Positions 52,543 through 62,115 of a stretch of DNA of 64,000 nt are shown piece by piece. Source of the DNA: Rhizobium sp. Root1220 (lineage in GTDB: Bacteria; Pseudomonadota; Alphaproteobacteria; Rhizobiales; Rhizobiaceae); the NCBI RefSeq assembly GCF_001426265.1, contig NZ_LMDG01000032.1, positions 415,969 through 479,968 on the forward strand, read 5' to 3'. The stretch's first letter is position 1. Each line of letters starts with the position of its first letter. The notes beneath the pieces are model-generated. The model had not been told where the DNA came from. It did no database searches and worked only from the letters and a program-made list of their open reading frames with translations. The position numbers were made by a program, and so were the translations under genes.

Positions 52543-54055
52543 CTGGTCGACGCTAGCCATCCTGTTCGGTATCATCGGAGCGGCAACGTCGTCATCGGCG
52601 ACTGACACAGGACCTGCATACAAGGACCAACCGGTCCTGGCTTTGGCGCGCGACGCGCGGGACCTCGCCATCGATGTGCCTGGAGTCTTTTCGCGAGCTG
52701 AAGCGTTTGGCGAAGTTCACGTACCACCGCCACTGGAACTGCAAAGTGGTATGTCGGCCTCAAGCCGCCAAAAGCGGATCAGCCGATCTGCAGTCGACAT
52801 TCTTGTTCGCCGCATCGGTCCGTTAGCCGGCGCTGAGTTCGTGACATCGGTTCTCGCCGCGCAGCCTCCTGAGGGGATCGGTGCGATCGTCATTGAGAGC
52901 GGTTCTTTCCGGCTCGGAGATGTCAGGCGTGAACTGGAAGCGCTTGGCCATGACGGGTATCTCGAAGCAACCCCTGGAGGGGTCATCGCACATGCGCCGA
53001 TCTTCATCTGGAGCGGAGCAGAGTTAAAGATACTGCCCGGCGAAACTCTCAAGATGGACAATGCCAAGGGTGCGTTCATCGTGAATGCCGGAGCGCTCAC
53101 TCTTGATCGCGCAACGTTGCAAGCGATCGGACGAGGCACTTCGACGTTTCGGGCGTTCCTGCTGACCACGTTTGGCGGCACCACGACAATCGATCGCAGC
53201 CGTCTCATCAGTCTTGGTTTCGACGCATCCGCCGAAACCGCAGGTATCGCTTTTACGCGCCCGCAGTTGGCAAACTCGGACAGACCTTCGATTGTGCAGG
53301 GCAGTCTGTTCCAGGATGTCACGGGCCTCAGCCTGATAGACGTCAGCGGCCTGAATATTCTGGGCAATCGCTTTCTCGACAGCCCAGCGACGGCGATCGT
53401 TTTGAGAGCTACGCGCGACGTGCGCATCGCAGGAAACATTATCGCCGGTGATCTCGGCTCGCATGGCATCAAAGTGCTGAGCAGTTCGAGCGGCGTCACA
53501 ATTGCGGACAATCTCATTGTGGGAGGAGCAGGAAATGGGATCTTTGTAACCGGCGGTTCGACGTTCGTTGCAATATCCAACAATATCGTTGCCCTATCGG
53601 CTTTGACCGGCATCGCTATCGATACCGCAGCCTGTGTGACCGTGCAGCAAAACGCGGTCATCAGCAACGGGTCCAGAGGCGTTGCCATGCGCATGGCGCT
53701 TCACAGCAGCGTTCGCCAAAACCGCCTCGCAGGCAATGGCGTTGCCGGTCTTTCAGTCAACGACCAGGATCACGACATGCCTCTCGTAGTAGTCAGAAAT
53801 GCGTTCACCGAAAATCGCGCGGGCCTGGCTGGATCAACGGTGGGATCCGTTGTTTTGAGCGGGAATGATTTCGACAGGCAAATACCTCGCCTGGCCACGG
53901 GCGAATTTGCAGGCAGTGTTGGCCAGTTGCTAGCTTTTGGCGCTGCGAGGCGTCATGGCGAATTCCGCATCTCTGGAAAAACAATCGACAGCCAATCCGC
54001 TCTGTCAGCATTTTCAGCGGTCGACCTTGCGGCCTGTGCGGGAAGGAAGGGATAG
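52535..54055 (+). CDS. algG: AlgG-like periplasmic beta-helix protein lacking the epimerase motif
   Basis: 506 residues from ATG 52535, overlapping the algA stop by eight bases. Signal peptide (WSTLAILFGIIGAATSSSA). Residues 150-460 are a right-handed parallel beta-helix with repeated N-x-I/V turns (GLNILGNRFLDSP; GVTIADNLIVGGAG; CVTVQQNAVISNG). The DPHDRS catalytic motif of AlgG C5-epimerases is absent; the equivalent region reads GDLGSHGIKV. It may protect or guide the nascent polymer in the secretion complex without making guluronate. The symbol denotes homology, not proven activity. Confidence 0.8.
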   Translation: MPSWSTLAILFGIIGAATSSSATDTGPAYKDQPVLALARDARDLAIDVPGVFSRAEAFGEVHVPPPLELQSGMSASSRQKRISRSAVDILVRRIGPLAGAEFVTSVLAAQPPEGIGAIVIESGSFRLGDVRRELEALGHDGYLEATPGGVIAHAPIFIWSGAELKILPGETLKMDNAKGAFIVNAGALTLDRATLQAIGRGTSTFRAFLLTTFGGTTTIDRSRLISLGFDASAETAGIAFTRPQLANSDRPSIVQGSLFQDVTGLSLIDVSGLNILGNRFLDSPATAIVLRATRDVRIAGNIIAGDLGSHGIKVLSSSSGVTIADNLIVGGAGNGIFVTGGSTFVAISNNIVALSALTGIAIDTAACVTVQQNAVISNGSRGVAMRMALHSSVRQNRLAGNGVAGLSVNDQDHDMPLVVVRNAFTENRAGLAGSTVGSVVLSGNDFDRQIPRLATGEFAGSVGQLLAFGAARRHGEFRISGKTIDSQSALSAFSAVDLAACAGRKG

Positions 54056-54058
54056 GTC

Positions 54059-55489
54059 ATGGTCTTTTCCTCTGAAGTATTCCTGTTTTTATTCCTGCCG
54101 GTTTTCCTGCTGGTCTATTATTTGACGCCTATGGCTGCCCGCTCCGTCACGATCCTTGTGGGGTCCTATGCCTTCTACGGGTGGTGGCGCATGGACTTCC
54201 TTGCTCTTTTGTTCGCAACGACTGTTTGGGTGTATGTCTTTGCAATCTTGGTCGAGCGCAATCTTGGCAGTCGCTATGCCAAGGTTTTTCTAACTGTTGG
54301 AATTGCCGGGTGCCTCTCTGTCCTCGGCGTATTCAAATATTTGAATTTCTTCATTGACAGCTTTGCTCAACTGATGGGGACAAATGCCGAAGGCCTTGGT
54401 GTTCACTGGCGCCTTATCCTTCCAATCGGTATTTCTTTCTATGTCTTCCAGTCGATTAGCTACTTGGTTGACGTCTATCGGCGTGACACGCCTGCGACCC
54501 GCAACTTTATCAACCTTGCCGCATACAAGGCGCTTTTTCCACAGCTGATTGCGGGCCCCATTCTTCGCTTCAGGGATCTCGCTGGTCAGTTTCAATCCAG
54601 ACAGCATACGCTGGAGAAATTTACCGACGGCACCTCGTTGTTCGTCATCGGCCTTGCAAAAAAAGTACTGCTTGCAGATCCCATCGCGCCGATTGCGAAC
54701 ACAGTATTTGCCAGCGCGCATCCGACCATGATCGAAGCTTGGCTAGGCGCTATTGCCTACACGATGCAGCTCTATTTTGACTTTTCAGGATATAGCGACA
54801 TGGCGATTGGGCTCGGGCTGATGATCGGTTTCCGATTTGCTCCAAACTTTGACACCCCTTACGTCAGCCGCAGCATAACGGAATTCTGGCGTCGCTGGCA
54901 CATCAGCCTGTCGAGCTGGCTGCGCGACTATATTTATATCCCGTTAGGCGGCAGCCGGCTCGGCTCGGCGCGTACCTATCTCAATCTTATTTTTGTGATG
55001 CTTCTTGGCGGCCTTTGGCACGGGGCAAACTGGACTTTCGTGCTCTGGGGCGGATGGCACGGGGGATGGCTGGCGCTTGAGCGTGCGAGTGGCTGGAGCA
55101 GGATCGCAGATACGAAGCGGATCGCTCTTCCGATGACGTTACTTGTCGTGCTGCTGGGGTGGGTGATGTTTCGTGCGGGTAGCGTCAACGATGCTTTTGC
55201 CATTTATGGCGGGATGCTAGGCCAGAATGGGGTGGCAGTACGTCCGGACATTCTTCTCGATATCACGCATGAGGCAATACTGACACTTGTCGTTGCCTGT
55301 TTCGTCGTGGCCATCGAGCCGATGCTTGGATCATACAGGAAGGTAAATATCGAAACACCGGCTGGTGACGGCGCTGCAGTTCTACGCCAGCCGCTCGCAA
55401 TGCCGTTGCTGCTCTCCCTGCTCGCCACGGTCACCATATTGAGGCTGGCGGAAACAAGCCAGACTCCTTTCCTCTATTTTCAATTTTGA
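54059..55489 (+). CDS. algI: MBOAT acyltransferase for alginate acetylation
   Basis: 476 residues, multi-pass. The sequence is strikingly AlgI-like from MVFSSEVFLFLFLP through RRWHISLSSWLRDYIYIPLG and LLGGLWHGANWTF to the terminal PFLYFQF. Conserved histidines His281 and His321 are in place; the latter is the MBOAT active-site residue. It moves acetyl groups from a cytoplasmic donor across the inner membrane for AlgJ/AlgX. It begins three bases after the algG stop. Confidence 0.95.
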   Translation: MVFSSEVFLFLFLPVFLLVYYLTPMAARSVTILVGSYAFYGWWRMDFLALLFATTVWVYVFAILVERNLGSRYAKVFLTVGIAGCLSVLGVFKYLNFFIDSFAQLMGTNAEGLGVHWRLILPIGISFYVFQSISYLVDVYRRDTPATRNFINLAAYKALFPQLIAGPILRFRDLAGQFQSRQHTLEKFTDGTSLFVIGLAKKVLLADPIAPIANTVFASAHPTMIEAWLGAIAYTMQLYFDFSGYSDMAIGLGLMIGFRFAPNFDTPYVSRSITEFWRRWHISLSSWLRDYIYIPLGGSRLGSARTYLNLIFVMLLGGLWHGANWTFVLWGGWHGGWLALERASGWSRIADTKRIALPMTLLVVLLGWVMFRAGSVNDAFAIYGGMLGQNGVAVRPDILLDITHEAILTLVVACFVVAIEPMLGSYRKVNIETPAGDGAAVLRQPLAMPLLLSLLATVTILRLAETSQTPFLYFQF

Positions 55490-55498
55490 GGGTGTCTC

Positions 55499-56593
55499 AT
55501 GTTGAAGCGGGCCATACCTGTTGCAAAATTCCTACTGCCAGCATTGTTGTTTGGCTATGTGGCGATCGCAAATGTCGATATCCGGGATAAGATAGCCGCA
55601 ATTTTTTCAGGCCTGCCGGCTGATGGAGGTGGGCTCCGGCACGGGATGCTGGCAGCCGCGCTTGACGCGCTCTATAAAACCGAGCTCCCCCACCGTGAAC
55701 TCGCCTTTGATGTGATCGGGGCTGCAAGGTATATGGTTTTCGGCGAAGGCCGCCGCGGGGTTATCGTCGGAACGGAAGGTTGGCTTTTTTCCGATGAGGA
55801 ATTTCGCGGCGCAGCGAGTGCAGATGTCGGCATCGATGATGGCGTCAAGGAAATAGCCAAAATCGCCGCGACGTTGCGGTCATATGGTGTGCGCCTGATT
55901 GTGGTGCCGCTCCCAGCCAAAAATGACATTTATCGCGAACACCTTGCGGATCATCGGTACGCCCAGATTTCGCAGGACCGCTATGATGAATTCGTCCGAT
56001 CCATGGTGTCTTCAAACATCGAATATGTGGACGCAAGAGCAGCGCTTCTGAACGCGAAGGCGACGGGCGCGGTTTTTCTGAAGACTGACACTCATTGGAC
56101 GCCGTTTGGGGCAAAGGTCGTCGCCGACGCTACTCAGGCCGAGGCAGGCATTTCCCCGACGGTACAGTATATGCTGAATGATGCGCCTGCCGAGGACGTG
56201 CGGGGTGACCTGGTTAAATTTGTCACCGGCAGCGCGCTTTCGGCCGAGATCGGTCTCAATGACGAAATCATTACCCCTCAAACCGTCTCGCAGACAGGGC
56301 CAGATGACCTAAATGACATTCTGGGAGAAGACGAGAGCTTTTCAACGGTTCTGGTCGGGACCAGTTACAGTGCCAACGAAGCTTGGTCATTTCCCTCCTA
56401 CCTTGAGGCAGCACTAGGGTCGAAGGTTCTCAATGTCGCCGAGGCCGGTCGGGGGCCTGTCTTTCCAATGCATAAGTTTTTGTCGCACGCAAGCGCAAAG
56501 AGTTGGCCCCAGACAGTCGTATGGGAGTTTCCGATCCGCTACTTGACCGATCCAGCTTTATGGAAGCCGGACGATCTCAGGAAGAAGGAGTAA
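55499..56593 (+). CDS. algJ: Alginate O-acetyltransferase AlgJ
   Basis: 364 residues with an uncleaved N-terminal membrane anchor (about 9-25). It has the SGNH-like AlgX/AlgJ domain: Asp197 and His199 in FLKTDTHWTPFG and the serine in VGTSYS (Ser289). The catalytic triad is therefore complete. It acts in the periplasm on acetyl groups supplied by AlgI. Somewhat shorter than Pseudomonas AlgJ. Starts nine bases after algI. Confidence 0.9.
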   Translation: MLKRAIPVAKFLLPALLFGYVAIANVDIRDKIAAIFSGLPADGGGLRHGMLAAALDALYKTELPHRELAFDVIGAARYMVFGEGRRGVIVGTEGWLFSDEEFRGAASADVGIDDGVKEIAKIAATLRSYGVRLIVVPLPAKNDIYREHLADHRYAQISQDRYDEFVRSMVSSNIEYVDARAALLNAKATGAVFLKTDTHWTPFGAKVVADATQAEAGISPTVQYMLNDAPAEDVRGDLVKFVTGSALSAEIGLNDEIITPQTVSQTGPDDLNDILGEDESFSTVLVGTSYSANEAWSFPSYLEAALGSKVLNVAEAGRGPVFPMHKFLSHASAKSWPQTVVWEFPIRYLTDPALWKPDDLRKKE

Positions 56594-56597
56594 CAGG

Positions 56598-57377
56598 ATG
56601 CACAGGACTGCTGCTCTGATCTGTGTTGGGATTGCGATATGTCTCGCCGGCGGCGACGCCCAGGCGGTGCCCCAACCCAAAGACAAGAAGGTCGAAACTC
56701 GAAAATCGAAAGCTGAGGAACGCCGTTATCGGCGCGGATTTAACCAGGGAATCACGCATACGGCCCAGCTCGACAGCGCCCAGCTTCAGGAAATCCGAAA
56801 ACGAATGATAAGCCACCGCAGGGTGTCTTATCGCGAACTTCAGATGCTGGCAGACCACGGCGACGGCGTGGCGGCACTCTTTGTCGCAAAAACGCTCGCG
56901 GCAAAACCCGCGCTTAACGCCGACACGATCCACTACTATACAATCGCCTCCAGCACCGGTCGGGCGGGTGCCGTCGCGCCGCTTGCCAGGCACTTGGCGA
57001 GCGCCAGCGATCGGGTCAGCAAAGCGCGGCTCGATCAGGCCGAAGCGACGTTGCTTCAGCACGCGGCGCGCAAAAATCCGGTGGCAATCGCGGCGCTTCT
57101 CAAATTCTATGCCAAAGGAGAGCCGTTTGGCCCCGAACCGCAACAGGTCGAGCGTCTGCAACGCGAAGCTGCCAAGGGTGGAAATACCAAGGTTGCGCTT
57201 GATTTAGCGATCGCAATGATCTCCGAAGGCCTGTCGGACGATGAGGAGAAGTCCGAGGCACGCAGCTATTTGGCAATTGCCGAAACGTCGAAGGAACTCA
57301 GTGTCAAGACCGTTGCCGCGGCGGTGCTTCGCAAGCTCGAATCCGCCCCGGTGAACTCGATCGAGGTGAGCCAATGA
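56598..57377 (+). CDS. Small periplasmic Sel1/TPR-like protein
   Basis: 259 residues; the signal peptide ends near GGDAQA. A basic linker (KDKKVETRKSKAEERRYRRG) is followed by helical Sel1/TPR-like repeats (GDGVAALFVAKTLAA; GRAGAVAPLARHLASASD; NTKVALDLAIAMISEG). There is no lipobox, so it is soluble rather than a lipoprotein. It lies between algJ and algX and its stop overlaps algX (ATGA). It may be an AlgK-like scaffold; I know of no gene at this position in the Pseudomonas operon. Confidence 0.7.
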   Translation: MHRTAALICVGIAICLAGGDAQAVPQPKDKKVETRKSKAEERRYRRGFNQGITHTAQLDSAQLQEIRKRMISHRRVSYRELQMLADHGDGVAALFVAKTLAAKPALNADTIHYYTIASSTGRAGAVAPLARHLASASDRVSKARLDQAEATLLQHAARKNPVAIAALLKFYAKGEPFGPEPQQVERLQREAAKGGNTKVALDLAIAMISEGLSDDEEKSEARSYLAIAETSKELSVKTVAAAVLRKLESAPVNSIEVSQ

Positions 57378-58711
57378 GGTACTCTCTGCCAAAATCGTCC
57401 AGATGGCCCGGCGTTGTAGTATGTGCCCTGAGCGCGCTGTTGTTGCACCAAAACGTCAGAGCGGAATCGATGTTCGGCTGTGCAAACCTTGAGACTGATA
57501 AACAACTGAGCGTCGTGGAAGGCACACAGGGGTATTTTTTTCGGATCATCGCGGATCTGCGGATGGACCAGCAACTTTCCGAGCACACCGCCGATGAGAT
57601 GGCAGCACTCTCGGACGCTCTAGAGGCGGGCGGAACGACGCTTGTTTATGTGCCGATTCCGACAAAAAGCCTGGTGATGCCGGAATATTTGCCACGACAG
57701 GCCCGTGACTATGGTTTTGACTACGGTGTAGCAAAGCGTGTCTATGACGATGTCATTACGCGTCTTCGCAATCACGGCGTGGTTACCGTCGATGTTCTCG
57801 GTGCGATGCAGCGTGGCGGAGAACAGGAGCCGGCGTTCTTTCAAGCGGACTTTCACTGGACCTCGTCCGGAGCCCGTGCGGCGGCGGATGAGATTGCATC
57901 CGTCATCCAGCAACTTCCGGGCATTGATGATCTCGCAAAGGCTTCCTTTGAGACCAAACCGGTAGGGCGGCAACCCATCATCTCAACGATGCGCCGTCTG
58001 CTCCAGGCAAGCTGCAAACAGGCCCTGCCGTTGCCGGAAACCAATGCGTTTACTACGACCGAGATGGCAGCCGGAGATTCCGGCCTCGATATTTTTGGCG
58101 ACGGCCCTTCCAAGCGTGCTGTAGCGCTGGTGGGGACAAGCTACTCGGATCTGGCCGCGTCCAACTTTGCGGGCTTCCTCTCTCAAGCGCTCTCCTCCCC
58201 GGTTACGAATTATTCGATCTCTGGAGGCAATCAATTTGGATCAATTACGTCCTATCTGACGTCGAAGGTCTTCGCAGAGGCACGACCGCGCTTCCTGATT
58301 TGGGAAAACCCGATCTACAATAGTCTTGGAAAATTTGGCGATGCGCCCTTGCTCGAATTGAGGACGGCGGCGGATCAAAGTTGCCACGAGATAGAACCCG
58401 ACGACATTTCCACCGTTGGCAACAGTACGCTCGAAATTGCTCTTCAGGACGGCGAAATACCGAACTCCGCAGTGATATACGCCTATTCGGGCGACGACCG
58501 CAGTCGACAAGCGACGCTGCGTTTCCGCTTGAACGATGGCCACATGTTCGAGAGCAGCATCCGACGCGCTGACAGGATGATCTCCACGGGGCGATATTAT
58601 TTTCCGGTTCGCTACTTCGGCATGCAAGCCACTCAAAAGATAAACCTTGAGTTCGACCGCATGTCGGCGAACGAAGTGTCGGTCGGTATCTGCAACACGA
58701 GCGGAGGATAA
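57374..58711 (+). CDS. algX: Alginate O-acetyltransferase AlgX
   Basis: 445 residues with a signal peptide ending NVRA. The N-terminal SGNH-like domain has Asp159 and His161 (FQADFHWTSSG) and Ser256 (VGTSYSD). A C-terminal beta-rich carbohydrate-binding-like module (about 340-445) follows, which separates AlgX from AlgJ. Cys36 and Cys214 are placed like the disulfide of the family. It is the terminal transferase that acetylates the polymer in the periplasm. All catalytic residues are present. Confidence 0.88.
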   Translation: MRYSLPKSSRWPGVVVCALSALLLHQNVRAESMFGCANLETDKQLSVVEGTQGYFFRIIADLRMDQQLSEHTADEMAALSDALEAGGTTLVYVPIPTKSLVMPEYLPRQARDYGFDYGVAKRVYDDVITRLRNHGVVTVDVLGAMQRGGEQEPAFFQADFHWTSSGARAAADEIASVIQQLPGIDDLAKASFETKPVGRQPIISTMRRLLQASCKQALPLPETNAFTTTEMAAGDSGLDIFGDGPSKRAVALVGTSYSDLAASNFAGFLSQALSSPVTNYSISGGNQFGSITSYLTSKVFAEARPRFLIWENPIYNSLGKFGDAPLLELRTAADQSCHEIEPDDISTVGNSTLEIALQDGEIPNSAVIYAYSGDDRSRQATLRFRLNDGHMFESSIRRADRMISTGRYYFPVRYFGMQATQKINLEFDRMSANEVSVGICNTSGG

Positions 58712-58715
58712 ACTC

Positions 58716-59354
58716 ATGAATTGGGCACGTGCCATTTTAGTATTCGCTGTGGGTACTCTTTCGTTTGTCTCAAATTACTCGGTTGGGTTGACCCAAGACT
58801 CTGGCCTCTATGGCAAGCCGACGGACCCGAATTCCTCGTTCATTCGCATTCTCGACGCAACGGCTTCCTCGGCGATCATTGCGGGATCATCGATCGAGAA
58901 TTTTAGCGACGGCGTCTCACCATACGTCAACGTAAAACCGGGCGAAGTGGAAATGTCTATAGGTCCCAAGACAGCCACGGTGACGGCGGAACCCGGAAAA
59001 TACTACACATATGCAGCCTTGGCCGGTGGGCAGACCAAGCTTTATACGGACGCAGTTAAGGATGATCCGTCGAAAGCACAGGTCTATCTCTACAATCTGA
59101 GCGACATAAAAGCCGTGGATCTTGTGGTTCCGGCGGCCAGGGCCACGGCACTCACCGCCGTTGCCCTGGGGACGGCTCAAAGTGTATCCCTGAGAGCTCC
59201 GCTGAGCTTGAGCTTTGCCATTCAGGAAAGCGGAAAGACCGTAGCTGAAACCGCGAAGATCGACCTCAAGAGGCGCTCGGGCTTCACGATTGTTATTTCC
59301 GGCAGCGCTGGCAACTACCACGTCATCGCATTGGAGAATTACTTGAATCAATGA
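58716..59354 (+). CDS. algF: Alginate acetylation protein AlgF
   Basis: 212 residues from ATG 58716 with GGAGG upstream. A signal peptide leads to a mature start near DSGLYGKPTDPNSSFIRILD, which is the AlgF pattern (LYGP..GSTFVRV in Pseudomonas). The rest is beta-rich (VEMSIGPKTATVTAEPGKYY; VYLYNLSD). AlgF is a periplasmic adaptor needed for acetylation with AlgI, AlgJ and AlgX. Its presence completes the acetylation set. Confidence 0.88.
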   Translation: MNWARAILVFAVGTLSFVSNYSVGLTQDSGLYGKPTDPNSSFIRILDATASSAIIAGSSIENFSDGVSPYVNVKPGEVEMSIGPKTATVTAEPGKYYTYAALAGGQTKLYTDAVKDDPSKAQVYLYNLSDIKAVDLVVPAARATALTAVALGTAQSVSLRAPLSLSFAIQESGKTVAETAKIDLKRRSGFTIVISGSAGNYHVIALENYLNQ

Positions 59355-59366
59355 GGAGATCCCATC

Positions 59367-62114
59367 ATGCCAGGGCGTTTGCCTTTCTCGGTTATGCGGA
59401 TCAGCCAACTCGGTGCGGTCGCGGGTGTGTTTGTCGCGCTAACGGCTGCACCGGTTGCCGCCAAACCGGTCGTTGTTGAGTTTCTGCCTCCAGCAATTGA
59501 GTTGAAACCTGTTTGCGTACAGCGCTCGTCGGACAAGGATGTCGTCGACCGCTGGATTGCGTGGGACAGGAAGGCGCTTCGCAAAGAACAGCCCTGGCTT
59601 GTCCTGCGGGAGGCTCAGCGCCTGCGCGATATTGACCCGCAACAGTATTTTCCGATCATAAAACGGATGATTGAACTTCTTCCTACGATCGATCCCGGAA
59701 TGAAGACTGAGGATATAGCTGCGGAAGAAATTACGCTCTATCTTCGTGCCGGAAAGACTAACGAGCTGCGACAGAGCAGCATGGTTGACGAACTGATCAG
59801 CCGCGGAGAGGCAAACTCGCCCAAGAGCCTCTTTCTTGCAGCTGAGCTGATGCTTAGTGGTGTAAGCGCCAAGCATGACGAGAGGAGGGCGCTCGCCTAT
59901 CTCGTCGCCGCCGCCTACGGCGGGAACCCGAACGCCCTCCTCGAACTGGCCAAGAGAAATCTCGAGGGTCAGGAGATTGAAGGTTGGAGCGTAGATCCGT
60001 CGCTGGCTGTGACGATGGCCTTCGGCGCGATGGTAGGTAAGCTCGACAACGGAATATGCGACCGGGTTACTCGGATTGCGCGGGAATACGAAAAAGGAGA
60101 GGTGGTCGCACAGGATCGCCGCATCTCCGAGGCGTGGTTGCGGTTTGCGGCAGATCTTGGAGATGGAAACGCAGCCTGGAATGTCGCCCGCTACCATCTC
60201 GCTAGCTCCGACATCACGAAAGACAACGATCAGCTGCTACACTATCTCCAGTTTGCTGCAGACAAGGGAGTGGTTGCCGCACAATCCGAGCTCGGACACC
60301 TTTATGAGGTTGGCGCGATTGTTCCCCGGGACCTGGGAAAATCCGAATATTACTATCGCCTTGCTGTTGCTGCAGGACACAGAAACAGCCTTATCAAGCT
60401 TGCAAACCTCTACGAAGGCTCCGATCAAGATGGGGAACGCGAAAAATACCGCCGCGCATTGAATGAACTGGCTGCAATTCCAGACCCACCCGGCTGGGTT
60501 TTCGCAAAGCTCGCCAATCTCACCATCAATGAAAAGGGCTACTGGCGGGCCGAGAAAATAGTGACAGGATTGTTCGAAGAGGGCGCCCAGCGGCACGACA
60601 TGACATCGATCCGCAATCTCGCCCTGATCCGCCTTCAACACAGTGCGACGGACGGACAGTTTGACGAAGGCATCAATCTACTCCTCGAATTGCTCGATAG
60701 TTTTGGCCGGACGGACACAATGGCCGACCTTCGAGATGCTTACCTTTGCCATGCCCCCGACGGTCCGCAAGTTGAGAAGGCCAGATACTGGTCGGCGGCT
60801 GCAAAAGAGGCCCTCAATGCCGGGTGGTCCGTCAAGACCATCGAAGACCTTGTGGAGCATCCGAGGACCGCTGAAACCGCCAGCCTTCAGTCCGGCGCTT
60901 TAAACGGGCAATCGAACTTCATTGCTGGTTATCTTTGGTATCTCAAGACGTCGAAGGCACCGCCGGAGGCGATCGGAGAATGGGAAAAACGCGTTGAGCA
61001 AAACCCGGATGCGAAGACCGCCTACGCGCTTCTCATGCTACAGGCCGCCGACGGCATGGACAACAAGAGGGCCGCTTTGAACAAGCTGTTGGCGGCAGCG
61101 CAAGACGGGGGCCGAGGCGCAAAGACAGGCGCCGCCGATCTTATTCTCACCTCGCTTTCTGACGACACGAAATTGGTCGAGACGGCTAGAGATTTACTTC
61201 ATTCGGAAGCTGCGAGCGGATCGGGAGCGGCGATGCAGCTTCTTGCAACAAAGTCGGGTCCGTCAATTTCGGCCGCCGACATCTACCGGGATTATACCTC
61301 CGCTATCGAAGACCGTGGCGACACCGAGGCAATGATCTTTGCGGCTCAGCGGGTTGCCGACATCGAACGAAAACGGAGCTATCTCACCCGGGCGGCGGGT
61401 AGGATGGACTGCTCCTTCGACACCGCGCTCTCCATGGCGAGGGCCTATTTCTCCTTCGATCAAGAGATGGACGCCGTTAAGTGGATGCAGGCGGCGGAAG
61501 CGTTTTCTACCGGGAAGCCGTGGCGAGCAAGGATACTCGCTGAGACCTTCCAGCGGATACCGAAGCCCGACATGCAGACCAATGCCATGCGACTGTTTGA
61601 GGTTGCGGCTTTGGGGGGCGACGCAAGGGCCGAGCAGTCTTTGCTAAAGGCCTATCTTGACACCGCGGGCGCCTATTATTCCCCGAAAAATGCGACCGAC
61701 CTAATGGTGACCACGATCAGCAAGGCTTCGCCTGCGCAAGTTCTTGCAAGCCTGTCGCGGCTCGAGCGATCGCACAAGGCCATACATGAGCAAGTTCTCG
61801 CACGCGTAAATTTGGCAACACTGTTTCACGATGCGGCGCTCGCCGGTGATCCCATTGGAATGAGGGAATTCGGAAAGCTCCAGCTTGCCAAGATGGATGA
61901 TCCAGGGGACGCATTGATCGCCCAGGACATGTTCCTCAAGGCCGCCGACAAGGGCGACGTCGAAGCCATGGTGCTGCTCTCGAGAAATTATGCGTTCGGA
62001 ATCGGCACCGACCCATCCCTCAGCTTGGCCAAGACTTGGCTCGAAAAGGCCGCCAGTCTCGGCAACAAGGAGGCAAAGGAAATGCTCGTCGTAATGACAA
62101 TGAGGGCCAATTGA
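59367..62114 (+). CDS. Large AlgK-like Sel1-repeat protein
   Basis: 915 residues, ATG with GAGGAG upstream. A signal peptide ends PVAAK without a lipobox cysteine. Most of the protein is alpha-solenoid Sel1/TPR repeats, e.g. ERRALAYLVAAAYGGNPNAL, LGHLYEVGAIVPRDLGKSEY, MFLKAADKGDVEAMVLLSRN and the near-terminal TWLEKAASLGNKEAKEML. It is about twice the length of Pseudomonas AlgK (a lipoprotein that places the AlgE porin). It is the likely scaffold across the periplasm, perhaps replacing both AlgK and anchoring roles. Confidence 0.82.
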   Translation: MPGRLPFSVMRISQLGAVAGVFVALTAAPVAAKPVVVEFLPPAIELKPVCVQRSSDKDVVDRWIAWDRKALRKEQPWLVLREAQRLRDIDPQQYFPIIKRMIELLPTIDPGMKTEDIAAEEITLYLRAGKTNELRQSSMVDELISRGEANSPKSLFLAAELMLSGVSAKHDERRALAYLVAAAYGGNPNALLELAKRNLEGQEIEGWSVDPSLAVTMAFGAMVGKLDNGICDRVTRIAREYEKGEVVAQDRRISEAWLRFAADLGDGNAAWNVARYHLASSDITKDNDQLLHYLQFAADKGVVAAQSELGHLYEVGAIVPRDLGKSEYYYRLAVAAGHRNSLIKLANLYEGSDQDGEREKYRRALNELAAIPDPPGWVFAKLANLTINEKGYWRAEKIVTGLFEEGAQRHDMTSIRNLALIRLQHSATDGQFDEGINLLLELLDSFGRTDTMADLRDAYLCHAPDGPQVEKARYWSAAAKEALNAGWSVKTIEDLVEHPRTAETASLQSGALNGQSNFIAGYLWYLKTSKAPPEAIGEWEKRVEQNPDAKTAYALLMLQAADGMDNKRAALNKLLAAAQDGGRGAKTGAADLILTSLSDDTKLVETARDLLHSEAASGSGAAMQLLATKSGPSISAADIYRDYTSAIEDRGDTEAMIFAAQRVADIERKRSYLTRAAGRMDCSFDTALSMARAYFSFDQEMDAVKWMQAAEAFSTGKPWRARILAETFQRIPKPDMQTNAMRLFEVAALGGDARAEQSLLKAYLDTAGAYYSPKNATDLMVTTISKASPAQVLASLSRLERSHKAIHEQVLARVNLATLFHDAALAGDPIGMREFGKLQLAKMDDPGDALIAQDMFLKAADKGDVEAMVLLSRNYAFGIGTDPSLSLAKTWLEKAASLGNKEAKEMLVVMTMRAN

Positions 62115-62115
62115 A

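Noticed and set aside
52717..53694. Long minus-strand frame opposite algG
   Set aside because: It is a shadow of the beta-helix gene, which has a signal peptide, repeats and operon overlap.
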